DNA of 64,000 bases from Nocardia jiangxiensis NBRC 101359 (lineage in GTDB: Bacteria; Actinomycetota; Actinomycetes; Mycobacteriales; Mycobacteriaceae). The position numbers were made by a program, and so were the translations under genes. This document shows positions 44,109 to 52,848 of this stretch, piece after piece; positions within the stretch are counted from its first letter, which is position 1; each line of letters starts with the position of its first letter. The DNA is taken from positions 124,001 to 188,000 of the forward strand of contig NZ_BAGB01000054.1 of assembly GCF_000308615.1 (NCBI RefSeq), read 5' to 3'. The notes beneath the pieces are model-generated. The model ran no database searches. It saw nothing but the letters and a program-made list of their open reading frames with translations, and had not been told where the DNA came from.

Positions 44109-45236
44109 ATGCCCGTGAGCCAGCGCAGCGAGCGAACCCCCGACCCGGCGAAGCGTTCGCGTGGCAGCGGTCTGCGCGAGGACCTCGATGCCCGACGTCG
44201 CACGCGCCGCGTGCGCGGTGGTTGCCTGATGCTTGCTGTGGCCGTGACGGCATTGACCGCCTGCAGCAACGGGTCCGGTGACGATGCCAGTTCGATCGTC
44301 CGCACCACCACCAATATCGCCGGTGCGGACGTGGTGGGTATCGAGCGCGACACCACCCGCGCCTGCCCGCTGCCGAGCGATCCGGATCAGCCCGCGGGCA
44401 CCCGCGATGTGACCAGTCCCGCTGGGACAGCTCAGGTTTCGGCCGATCCGAAGCGGGTCGTCGTCCTGGACACCGCCGCGCTGGACGCGGCGTGCGCACT
44501 GGGCCTGTGGCAGCGCGTGGTCGGCGCGACGACGCTCGCCGGTCCCAGCCCGCAGCCGTCGTATCTGGGTTACGGCCTGCAGATCGTGCCGAGCGTGGGC
44601 GCCTCGGGCGCACCCGACGTCGCGAAAATCGCAGCGATGCACCCGGATCTGGTGCTCGGCACGGTGGGCGACGGTGATCTGAACGCGTTGCGCACGGCCG
44701 CGCCCACCGTGCTGATCGGCAAGGATCCCAGCTGGCAGGCATCGTTCAGCGCCTTCGCCGATGCCCTGGGACGCTCGAACGCCGGGGCGAAGGCGATCAC
44801 CGACTACCACACCTATGCGCACGACACCGGTGTCTCGATCGCGGCCTCGTTGTCCCAGGCCTCGGTCCTGCGATTCGGGGCCTCCGATGCGCAGGTACAG
44901 GGTGCGGACACCTTTGCCGGACGAGTGCTGGCCGATGCCGGCGTACAACGTCCCGAAGCGCAGCGGGGTGCGTCCTACCAGGTGAACAGCCTGGGCAGTG
45001 AGCGGGACCGGGCCAAGGTCGAGGGCGACATCATCTACGCGATGTTCGACGGCAAGGACGGCGAGACCTACGGACAGAAGGTCATGCACGGCGACGACTG
45101 GAAGAAACTCGGCGCGGTCTCGGACAAGCGCGACTTCGTCGTCGACGACACCATCTGGCACGGTTCGGGCCTCACCGCCGCCCGCGCCCTGATCGATGAT
45201 CTGCGCACCTCGCTCAACGCGTACGTGAACGACTAG
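44109..45236 (+). CDS. fecB: iron-siderophore substrate-binding lipoprotein (FecB-like)
   Basis: A 375-residue periplasmic-binding protein of the iron(III)/siderophore class. A long basic N-terminus precedes CLMLAVAVTALTACSN with lipobox LTAC near residue 49. The binding fold includes RVVVLDTAALDAACALGLWQ and VGASGAPDVAKIAAMHPDLV. TACCCT at 44096-44101 is seven bases before the ATG at 44109, suggesting a leaderless start. Rv3044 (fecB) occupies the same place divergent from ctaD; there it has been linked to heme or siderophore binding. Confidence 0.88.
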   Translation: MPVSQRSERTPDPAKRSRGSGLREDLDARRRTRRVRGGCLMLAVAVTALTACSNGSGDDASSIVRTTTNIAGADVVGIERDTTRACPLPSDPDQPAGTRDVTSPAGTAQVSADPKRVVVLDTAALDAACALGLWQRVVGATTLAGPSPQPSYLGYGLQIVPSVGASGAPDVAKIAAMHPDLVLGTVGDGDLNALRTAAPTVLIGKDPSWQASFSAFADALGRSNAGAKAITDYHTYAHDTGVSIAASLSQASVLRFGASDAQVQGADTFAGRVLADAGVQRPEAQRGASYQVNSLGSERDRAKVEGDIIYAMFDGKDGETYGQKVMHGDDWKKLGAVSDKRDFVVDDTIWHGSGLTAARALIDDLRTSLNAYVND

Positions 45237-45244
45237 TCGACAGC

Positions 45245-46081
45245 TCAGTAGATCCGCAACCCACGACGTCGCACGATGGCCAGGGCGATCGCGGTGCCGA
45301 GAATCCACACCAGCAGCCCGACCCCGGCGTTCCAGACGAAGCGCAGATTCCGATCCAGGTGCGGCAGCAGTCGCAGCAGCGGATCGTGCTGGGCGCCGTC
45401 GATCGGGGCGATGAGGTAGTACACGCCGTACGGCAACGCCAGATGACCGAGCCACAGCAACGTGGTCCGATCCCGCCGTTCGCGCCATCGCCGCACCAGC
45501 GTCCGGGTCTCCACGGCCAGCAGGACCGAGACGATATTCCCGACGCCGAGCCAGCACAGCAGCGGCAGCGTCACCACGAACAGGGTGCCCATGAGCGGCC
45601 CCGGCCGCATCGCATGGGCGAGGATCGCGGTCAACGCCAATGTCGGCAGGCCCACGATGACGAGCAGCGCAAGGTTTTTCGTCACCAGGATGCCGCGCAT
45701 CGACATGCCTTCGGCCAGGCTCGCGCGCACCCGCGGTGCATCCAGGCCCAGCACGTTGGTCGTGGTGACGTCGGCCAGGATGAAGGTGGCGAAATAGGTT
45801 CCGACCAGCACCACCCAGCCGAACTGACGATGCGGGTGGACCAGCGGCGAGTAGAGCAGATAGAGCAGCGAGAGCACGACGTTCACCCCGACGCCCTCGA
45901 GCCAGTGCCGCGGCGGCGCGAACGACCAGCGCACCTCGTCGGCCACGCGCCGCAGCAGACCGTCTCCGGGGACCATCGGCGGGGGTGGTGCGGTGCGAAC
46001 CTCATGTTCGCTCAGATATGCGCGCAGCCGTCCGCGCGCACCCGCGGAAACCTGCTCAGCCCACCGAATCGACAAATTCAC
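45245..46081 (-). CDS. multi-pass membrane protein (ABC-2-like permease)
   Basis: A 278-residue membrane protein with about six helices, for example VVLSLLYLLYSPLVHPHRQF, GWVVLVGTYFATFILADVTT, LALLVIVGLPTLALTAILAH and GVGLLVWILGTAIALAIVRR. The layout resembles ABC-2 type permeases, but no ATPase gene is adjacent. Its start overlaps the end of the alpha/beta hydrolase gene by 26 bp, so the two are coupled. Function unknown. Confidence 0.7.
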   Translation of the reverse strand: MNLSIRWAEQVSAGARGRLRAYLSEHEVRTAPPPPMVPGDGLLRRVADEVRWSFAPPRHWLEGVGVNVVLSLLYLLYSPLVHPHRQFGWVVLVGTYFATFILADVTTTNVLGLDAPRVRASLAEGMSMRGILVTKNLALLVIVGLPTLALTAILAHAMRPGPLMGTLFVVTLPLLCWLGVGNIVSVLLAVETRTLVRRWRERRDRTTLLWLGHLALPYGVYYLIAPIDGAQHDPLLRLLPHLDRNLRFVWNAGVGLLVWILGTAIALAIVRRRGLRIY

Positions 46082-46889
46082 CTATCTTCGCCGCGATGAC
46101 ATCCGGAATCCGCTGCGGCAGCAGATGTCCGCCTCCCGCGACCAGCTCCAGGCGGGATCGCGGAAACCGGTCGTGCAGCGCGCGTGCGGTCGAGATCGGG
46201 ACGACTTTATCGGTCGGATCGGCGACGATCAACGCGGGCATATCGGTTGCGTCGAGGCGGTCGAGCCAGTGGTCCAGGCTGCGGAACAGTTCGCGTTGTT
46301 CGAGCAGGACGGTGCGCCACACCGGACCGTACTCGTGCTGGATGTCGCCGAACGCATGCCAGGACGCGACGGCGTCCGGGTGACGTGTGCGATGCCACCG
46401 GGCCAGCCGCGGCATCATCGACCACATCGCCAGCGCCAGCGCCGGTCCCGCGACGGGTGCGGCGAGCACCTCGTCCCATCTCGTGGCGCAGTCGGGCCCG
46501 ATTCCGGCGATGGAGATCAGCCCGCGCACCCGTTCGGGCGCGATCGCGGCCGCGGCGAGTGCGACACCGCCGCCGTAGGAGTGCCCGGCCAGCACGGCAT
46601 CGTGAATACCCGCGCGCTCCAACCGATCCAGCAACCAGACAGCATTTTCTTCGAGGGTGCCCGCGGGCCGCTCGTTGGCACCGTATCCGGGCCGATCCCA
46701 CGCCATCGCCCGCACCGAGGACGGCAACTGCTCGAGCACACCGTTCCAAGCGGAATGATCCCCTGGCTGCCCGTGCAGCAGGACAACCGGCGCGGTCGTG
46801 GTCATCGCCCTCCCCCTCTGCGAGCCCGTCGAGTGCCCGAGCACCGCGGGAGCCGCCGGCCCGACGACCACGTCGGAAGTATTCGTCAT
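46056..46889 (-). CDS. alpha/beta hydrolase
   Basis: A 277-residue alpha/beta hydrolase. The oxyanion segment is VVLLHGQPGDHSAWN near residue 35, the nucleophile elbow is AGHSYGGGVAL near 101, and the catalytic acid and histidine lie in IVADPTDKVVPI and VAGGGHLLPQRI. The substrate is unknown. AGGAG six bases before the ATG at 46889 supports that start; an in-frame ATG at 46805 with GGGAGG is an alternative. It precedes and overlaps a membrane-protein gene. Confidence 0.87.
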   Translation of the reverse strand: MTNTSDVVVGPAAPAVLGHSTGSQRGRAMTTTAPVVLLHGQPGDHSAWNGVLEQLPSSVRAMAWDRPGYGANERPAGTLEENAVWLLDRLERAGIHDAVLAGHSYGGGVALAAAAIAPERVRGLISIAGIGPDCATRWDEVLAAPVAGPALALAMWSMMPRLARWHRTRHPDAVASWHAFGDIQHEYGPVWRTVLLEQRELFRSLDHWLDRLDATDMPALIVADPTDKVVPISTARALHDRFPRSRLELVAGGGHLLPQRIPDVIAAKIGEFVDSVG

Positions 46890-46898
46890 GACCCGCTC

Positions 46899-46931
46899 CT
46901 GTCCAATTACTGTCCAGTTACCGACAGTAAC
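46899..46931. promoter_or_regulatory. 11-bp tandem plus inverted repeat upstream of the hydrolase
   Basis: CTGTCCAATTA (46899-46909) is followed directly by CTGTCCAGTTA (46910-46920), then CCGACAGTAAC, an inverted relative. Within it GTTAC-CGACA-GTAAC (46917-46931) is a perfect dyad. It sits 10-42 bp before the hydrolase start and looks like an operator; the regulator is not nearby. Confidence 0.45.
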
Positions 46932-47072
46932 GGCCGAAGCTGGCCCCCAGCCAGGTACTTTCTGTGCGCTTGCTGTGCACCCGATCCGAGCGGACGACTC
47001 GGCACGCCGTCACCCGACTGCTACTTCCGGGACCACCAGCGACAGTGCCGCTGGCAGCCTGCGAAGCGACGC

Positions 47073-47918
47073 TCACATTCCGATCGTGTTGGACAACTCC
47101 AGCCCGTATCCCTCGATTCGCGCAATGATCCGATCGCCGCGATCCAAGCGGAAACCGGCCTGGTAGCTGCCCTTGTCAGCGCCCAGGTAGAGGTAGTGGA
47201 CCGTACCCGGACGGGTCAGTTCGGGATAGCCGAACAGCGTCGAGACCAGATCGTCCACCCGGTAGTGCAGCGCATCGGCGCCGGTGCGGAAGGCGCCCTG
47301 CCACGCGGGCGCGCCGTCCCGCTCGATGGTGACCGTCCCGGTGACCTCGGCGGGCGGCGGTTCGCGGAACAACCACGGCAGGATGGCCGGCTGGCAGAGT
47401 TTGGCGTAGGCCAGGTGCCCCGGCAGACGCTTGAAGTGGCCGATGTCGGTGAGGTCGTTGCCGAACGTGTATCCGACGTAGACCGGGGCGCCGGTCGGAT
47501 CGATGACGTAGACCAGCACCACCTCGATCTCCTCGCACAACGCCTCGAAGGTGGCCGGGACGCGCAGCGGGCCGTCACCCACCGCCGATGCCGAGCCGAA
47601 TCCTTTGAAGAACCAATTCGGCTGAGCCGGAACGTCATCGGCGGCATTCACATGATGGGTGCGCATGAAACCGCTGACCAGAGCCGCACCGGTGCGAGGC
47701 AGTAGCGGCGGCCGGAATACGACGTCGGCGGCCGCGACCCGGATCGGAGTCACGCCGGGACGCAGCGCCGTCGACGCATCGCCGGCGATCGAGGCCTCCG
47801 CGGAATCATCTGTGGCACAGGGGAACAGATCGATCAGTTCGGCCGCGCAACGCACTGCCAGGTGCTCCGCACCGCGGTACTCGCACTGGGCGACGGCGGC
47901 AATCTTGCGAGCAGCCAT
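47073..47918 (-). CDS. fumarylacetoacetate hydrolase family protein (GguC-like)
   Basis: A 281-residue protein resembling FAH-superfamily members of the GguC type: NWFFKGFGSASAVGDGPLRV near residue 90, EEIEVVLVYVIDPTGAPVYV, YTFGNDLTDIGHFKRLPGHL and the closing TVHYLYLGADKGSYQAGFRL. The family handles keto-acids from aromatic or sugar-acid catabolism; the substrate here is unknown. Its start lies 112 bp inside the 3' end of the dehydroquinase gene in another frame, an unusually long overlap, and the ribosome-binding site is weak. Confidence 0.7.
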   Translation of the reverse strand: MAARKIAAVAQCEYRGAEHLAVRCAAELIDLFPCATDDSAEASIAGDASTALRPGVTPIRVAAADVVFRPPLLPRTGAALVSGFMRTHHVNAADDVPAQPNWFFKGFGSASAVGDGPLRVPATFEALCEEIEVVLVYVIDPTGAPVYVGYTFGNDLTDIGHFKRLPGHLAYAKLCQPAILPWLFREPPPAEVTGTVTIERDGAPAWQGAFRTGADALHYRVDDLVSTLFGYPELTRPGTVHYLYLGADKGSYQAGFRLDRGDRIIARIEGYGLELSNTIGM

Positions 47919-48366
47919 GATCAGACTCTCGGCTCACCAGGGTGAGCAGCTCCCGGATCGCGAGTTCGTACCCGTCGACGCGGAGCCCGCAGATGGTGCC
48001 GCGCGCCACCGCGGAGATGATCGAATGTCGCCGGAACTCTTCGCGGGCATGGATATTCGTCAGATGGACCTCGATCACCGGCACCGGGATGACGTCGATG
48101 ACATCACGCAGCGAGAGCCCGTAGTGCGACAGCGGGCCGGGGTTGATGATCGCGCCGTCATAGGAATCGACCGCATCCTGCAACAGGGTCACCAGTTCGC
48201 CTTCGGAATTACGTTGCGCGGCAGTGAGTTCCACGCCGAGTCCGGTGGCGAATTCGATCAGGCGCTTTTCGACCACCGGCAGCGGTGTCGAGCCGTACAG
48301 GTGCGGGTCGCGAAGCCCGAGCAGGTTCAGGTTCGGATCGTTGAGCAGCAGAATCCGGGTGGTCAT
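47806..48366 (-). CDS. aroQ: type II 3-dehydroquinate dehydratase, C-terminally extended
   Basis: A 186-residue protein whose first 145 residues are a type II dehydroquinase: NDPNLNLLGLRDPHLYG with the lid arginine and catalytic tyrosine, INPGPLSHYGLSLRDVI, and PVIEVHLTNIHAREEF then VARGTICGLRVDGYELAI with the conserved histidine. The lead reads NDPNLN instead of NGPNLN. The normal family ends near residue 147; the last 40 residues (CRRRPVRVPRCGAPGSALRG) are read from the overlapping FAH gene in another frame, so the original stop may be lost. Probably a catabolic paralogue. Confidence 0.85.
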   Translation of the reverse strand: MTTRILLLNDPNLNLLGLRDPHLYGSTPLPVVEKRLIEFATGLGVELTAAQRNSEGELVTLLQDAVDSYDGAIINPGPLSHYGLSLRDVIDVIPVPVIEVHLTNIHAREEFRRHSIISAVARGTICGLRVDGYELAIRELLTLVSRESDHGCSQDCRRRPVRVPRCGAPGSALRGRTDRSVPLCHR

Positions 48367-48367
48367 G

Positions 48368-48675
48368 GTTCATCCCTTCGCCGCCGCCGACGGCTTGGTC
48401 GTCACGCCGACCAAGGTCGGCTACATCCTGATCGCCACCGACGGCGCCGGGCTCGAGCGCAAGTTCGAGGCGAAGCAGCGCAACCGCGGCAAGCCGGGAG
48501 TGGTGCTGTGCGCATCCCTGGCGCAGCTGGCGGAATTGGCCGAGCTCAACGATGAGATCGCCGAGTTCTACCGCAAACATTGGGACTCCGTCGTGGTCTC
48601 GACATCGATCGGATCATGGAGAATCTGGGCGAGAGCTTCCCGTCCTGGGACTACCGTCACGGCGACTACTACTGA
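48368..48675 (+). pseudogene. YrdC/Sua5-like gene remnant with large internal deletion
   Basis: One frame encodes LVVTPTKVGYILIATDGAGL and ERKFEAKQRNRGKPGVVLCA up to FYRKHWDS near 48595, the N-terminal part of a YrdC/YciO/Sua5-type protein. The next frame then supplies LDIDRIMENLGESFPSWDYR and GDYY before TGA at 48675, which reads as a native C-terminus. Most of the middle, over 100 residues, is missing. The 5' end is replaced by the start region of the divergent aroQ, whose ATG overlaps the ATG of this frame. Confidence 0.6.
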
Positions 48676-48684
48676 ACAACCGAG

Positions 48685-48712
48685 CCCCGCACCGGCCACG
48701 ACCGGTGCGGGG
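48685..48712 (-). terminator. terminator after nrdF
   Basis: An 11-bp perfect stem CCCCGCACCGG / CCGGTGCGGGG with loop CCACGA lies just beyond the nrdF stop. On the minus strand it is followed by CTCGGTTGTTC. Confidence 0.8.
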
Positions 48713-48736
48713 AGGTTCAGCGTCGGAGACGCGGGA

Positions 48737-49803
<1,067 letters not shown>

Positions 49804-49996
49804 CTTTCGCCGCCTGCGAATATCGGTGCGAACGTGCGGTGATCCACACCGCCACCGCTGGTCGCGGCAGCATGCGGCCCGTCACACGAGTTCGCAGGGC
49901 GAATGACAGCCCCCGCGGAGGATCCGTTCGGGGCGCTCGCAGTTTGCCAGACGCCGACGCCACGACAGCGCCCAACCCCACCCATCCCCGGGCGCA

Positions 49997-50509
49997 CTAC
50001 GCCTCGCCGCTCCCGGCGATCGCGGCCTGCACATCGAGCCACGTCGGCACGGCGCGAACCCACTCCGGCGCAGGCGCGGACTGCGCACCGAACCAGAACA
50101 GCTGCGGCACCAGCCCCCGCAGCGCCTCGTGCACCTCGATCCGGTCATCGATCATGTGCGTGATCCCCAGTTCCGCACAGTGGATCGCCTTGTCCGCTCG
50201 CGCCCGGCAGAACCGCACGTTCTCGCCCGGAATCCCGGTACGCCGAAAGAAGTCGTGGTGAGCAAGCCACTGCCGAGTCCGCTGTTCGACCCGAGGACCA
50301 CACTTCGAAATGACCCACACCCCCTCGAACAGCGGCACGATCCGCGCCAACACCTCGAAGGCATCCGCACTCGGCGGAGTCGACATCGCCTGCTCCACAC
50401 CACCGGACAGAAAAACGGTGTCCGCCTCGCCGGGCTCGGTCGCGGCCCCCTGGATCACCCGCCCGAAATCGACCCCCAGTCGTTGTGCCGCAGTAGTTTC
50501 CGGCGACAT
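49997..50509 (-). CDS. HAD-like protein, function unknown
   Basis: A 170-residue protein that fits the HAD fold: motif I GVDFGRVI near residue 12, motif II VWVISKCG near 69, motif III lysine in RARADKAIHCAEL, and motif IV HMIDDRIEVHEAL near 118. The second aspartate of motif I is replaced (DFG instead of DxD), so phosphatase activity is uncertain. GGGGGAG precedes the ATG by six bases. It lies between nrdF and the broken Nudix gene on the same strand. Confidence 0.72.
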   Translation of the reverse strand: MSPETTAAQRLGVDFGRVIQGAATEPGEADTVFLSGGVEQAMSTPPSADAFEVLARIVPLFEGVWVISKCGPRVEQRTRQWLAHHDFFRRTGIPGENVRFCRARADKAIHCAELGITHMIDDRIEVHEALRGLVPQLFWFGAQSAPAPEWVRAVPTWLDVQAAIAGSGEA

Positions 50510-50586
50510 GACACTCTCCCCCACTTCTTCGATGACCGCCCTCTCACGTTGAGCGTGCCGCCGCGATCCACTGGGGCGCAACCCGT

Positions 50587-50772
50587 TTACCACTGTTCGA
50601 GAGTTTCCCCTATTTCCATGGTTCCACCCGGCAACGACCAGTTGCCCGAGTCGCCGCGCTGCTGCATGAGCACACGGCCGGAATCGTCCACCACCAGCGC
50701 GGAAGCTCCCGACGTCAGGGAGTTGGGCTCGGGTGCGTTCGGATCCTTGTAGTAGTCCCGCCGTGAGCCCAT
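50587..50772 (-). pseudogene. Nudix hydrolase gene truncated in the Nudix box
   Basis: Starting at ATG 50772 with AGGGGAAA upstream, the frame reads MGSRRDYYKDPNAPEPNSLT then SALVVDDSGRVLMQQRGDSG and NWSLPGGTMEIGETLEQW before a TAA. A complete protein would continue through the REx2EE half of the Nudix box, which is absent. The catalytic glutamates are therefore missing and the product should be inactive. The following sequence leads into the HAD gene promoter. Confidence 0.75.
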
Positions 50773-50950
50773 GATTTCCCCTGTGTGATGCACTGGGTTT
50801 CGCAGTCCCTGTACCCGTCATTTAGAGTTTTTGCATACCGGTCGCTTCGCGAACCACTGAAGTCCCCGATCGCTCGCCGGTACGAAGATTGCGCCAATTG
50901 ATCGTGAGCCATCGATGACCGATCTCACTGTTCCAGGGCAATGCCCCGCC

Positions 50951-52420
50951 TCAGATGCCCAGCACGAGCTTCGCGGTGGTGAAGTAGATGATCAAGCCGG
51001 TGGCGTCGACCAGGGTCGTGACCATCGGGGCGGAGATCACCGCCGGATCGATGCGCAACTTCTTGGCCAGCAACGGCATGGTGCCGCCGATGGTCGCCGC
51101 CCAGCCGCAGATGATCACCAGGGTGATGCCGACGACCACCGCGATCTGCGCACCGACGAACGCGGCTCCGATGACCATGCCGACCACCGCGAGCATCGAA
51201 CCCAGCACCAGGCCGACCCGGCATTCGCGCCAGATGACCTTCAGCAGATCCGAGACCCGCACCTCGCCGACGGCCAGCGCTCGCACACAGGAGGTCGCCG
51301 CCTGCGCACCGGCATTACCGCCCGCACCGATCAGCAGCGGAATGAACAGCGCGAGATGCGCGGCCCGAGTCAGCGTCACCTCGAACGCATCGGTGACGGT
51401 CACCGTCAAAGTGGCCGCCACCAGGAGCAACAGCAACCACATCGCGCGGTAGCGGGCCAGCTGGAAAACCCCGGCGGCCATATAGTGACCGGCCCACGGG
51501 CTCGCCCCGGCCTGGCGCGCCACATCCTCACTGTCGGCGGCCTCGATGACCTCGACCGCGTCATCGATCGTCAACAAGCCGACCAGCCGATCCTCGCTGT
51601 CGACGACCGGCAGGTTGATCAGGTTGGTTTCGCGCATGAGCCGCGCCGCCTTCTCCGCGGCATCGGTGGCGCGCGCGAAAACCGGTGCGGTGACGACGAG
51701 TTCGGTCAGCGGGGTTCCGGGATCGCTGAGGACCAGTGCGCGCATCTCGACCACGCCGGTGAGCCGGCGGCCCCCGTCCACCACGGGCAGGGTGTACACG
51801 GTCTCCGCATGCGCACCCTTGGCGCGAACCACCCCCAGCGCCTGTTCGACCGTCAGATCACGGTGCAGCGCAACGACTTCCGGAGTCATATAGCGCCCGG
51901 CCGAGCCCTCGGAATAGCCGAGCAGCGCCGCGGTCATCCGACGCTCACGCGAACTCAGCCCGGCCAGCACCTTCTTGACGACCGTCGCGGGGGCCTCACG
52001 CAGCATCCGGGCCCGGTCGTCGGGGTCCATACCCTCGACCAGTTCGCGGAAGCTCTGGTCCCGCATACCGGCCAGGATCTGCTGCTGGTCGACGGGTTCG
52101 AGCTCCTCGAAAACCGCCAGCGCCCGATCCTTGTCCAACAGCCGGAACGCGATTCCCGCGTGCACGGCGTCCATGCGGGCGAGTTCGTCGGCGATCCGGT
52201 GCGGCGGGTGGTTCTCCAACCAGGTCGCAGCGGCATCGACGTGCCGGGCAGCAATGCTATCGCGCAGCGACGCGTCATCCGAATCTGCTTCGGCAGCAAC
52301 GGATTCAGCGACAACGTCCCCGGCAGCCTCGGTTCGGGTGACCGCCGCCGCGTCGGCAGGACGGTCGTCACTCAGTGCATCGGAGCGTGCGGGGGCGACA
52401 AAGGACAGATCGGTCGACAT
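50951..52420 (-). CDS. mgtE: magnesium transporter MgtE
   Basis: A 489-residue MgtE channel. N-terminal superhelical domain (residues 60-175, FRLLDKDRALAVFEELEPVD), two CBS domains (VYTLPVVDGGRRLTGVVEMR and LINLPVVDSEDRLVGLLTID), and a C-terminal membrane domain of about five helices with the family signature LFIPLLIGAGGNAGAQAATS and IVKVIW-like connectors. In the family, Mg2+ binding to the cytosolic domains closes the pore. The first 45 residues are Ala/Asp-rich. The gene has a 428-nt upstream region with a small translated-looking ORF. Confidence 0.93.
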   Translation of the reverse strand: MSTDLSFVAPARSDALSDDRPADAAAVTRTEAAGDVVAESVAAEADSDDASLRDSIAARHVDAAATWLENHPPHRIADELARMDAVHAGIAFRLLDKDRALAVFEELEPVDQQQILAGMRDQSFRELVEGMDPDDRARMLREAPATVVKKVLAGLSSRERRMTAALLGYSEGSAGRYMTPEVVALHRDLTVEQALGVVRAKGAHAETVYTLPVVDGGRRLTGVVEMRALVLSDPGTPLTELVVTAPVFARATDAAEKAARLMRETNLINLPVVDSEDRLVGLLTIDDAVEVIEAADSEDVARQAGASPWAGHYMAAGVFQLARYRAMWLLLLLVAATLTVTVTDAFEVTLTRAAHLALFIPLLIGAGGNAGAQAATSCVRALAVGEVRVSDLLKVIWRECRVGLVLGSMLAVVGMVIGAAFVGAQIAVVVGITLVIICGWAATIGGTMPLLAKKLRIDPAVISAPMVTTLVDATGLIIYFTTAKLVLGI

Positions 52421-52500
52421 GACAGAACCTCGGCATACGGCGAGTGGGTACGGGAATCACGGATTCACACCGCGAGGCACCGACCTCGCCACCGAAAGCT
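52421..52500 (-). promoter_or_regulatory. mgtE leader: alternative hairpins around the ribosome-binding site
   Basis: Between the small ORF and mgtE lie four short segments: GGCGAGG (52484-52490), CCTCGC (52472-52477), CTCGCC (52439-52444) and the ribosome-binding segment GCCGAGG (52428-52434). The first can pair with the second or third; the second can pair with the last through CCTCG/CGAGG. Two exclusive folds result, one masking the mgtE start region. This is a reading of complementarity, not a folded structure. Confidence 0.45.
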
Positions 52501-52560
52501 CTACCGGCAGAACAGGAGGACGGCGCCGCGCGGCGTTCGACTCGGGGGTTCGCTACGCAT
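52501..52560 (-). CDS. leader peptide of mgtE (19 aa), MgtL-like
   Basis: ATG at 52558-52560 opens a 19-codon ORF, MRSEPPSRTPRGAVLLFCR, ending in TAG. GAGGAGGT (52569-52576) lies eight bases before the ATG, one of the best ribosome-binding sites in the window. The peptide has an acidic-proline start (EPP), a TPR middle and a hydrophobic LLF-R end. The enterobacterial Mg2+-sensing leader peptide MgtL ([17 protein letters not shown]) has the same order of features. Codons 14-16 contain CCTCCT, complementary to the AGGAGG of its own ribosome-binding site. Confidence 0.55.
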   Translation of the reverse strand: MRSEPPSRTPRGAVLLFCR

Positions 52561-52848
52561 AGCCACCCACCTCCTCATCGCCGACACTGCACCGTCAGGA
52601 ATTCATCTCGATGCCCCCTGGCACCGCACGACCTGCACCGTCGCAGATCACCAGCACGGAAAGACCGCGCCGTACGCAGGCTACACCTCCACACACCGCC
52701 ACGCCGAACCTCAGCCTGCCGCAACCACGTGATGTGAGTCATCGGCGGCTTCACCCCGCCTTCGCACCGGCAAGTTGTGGCAAACCGAATGGCGACAGCC
52801 CACAACGAGTCTGCCGCCATTCCGATCAGAGCGCTCGGCTCCTATCGC
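52561..52848 (-). other. upstream part of the mgtE 5' region
   Basis: No convincing gene lies in these 288 bases. Read on the minus strand it contains a possible extended -10, TGTAGCCT, near 52680. I looked for the M-box (ykoK) Mg2+ riboswitch core and did not see it. Confidence 0.35.

Noticed and set aside
52421-52848. M-box (ykoK) magnesium riboswitch upstream of mgtE
   Set aside because: I looked for the conserved M-box core in the 428-nt leader and did not find it; the small ORF and alternative pairings fit better.
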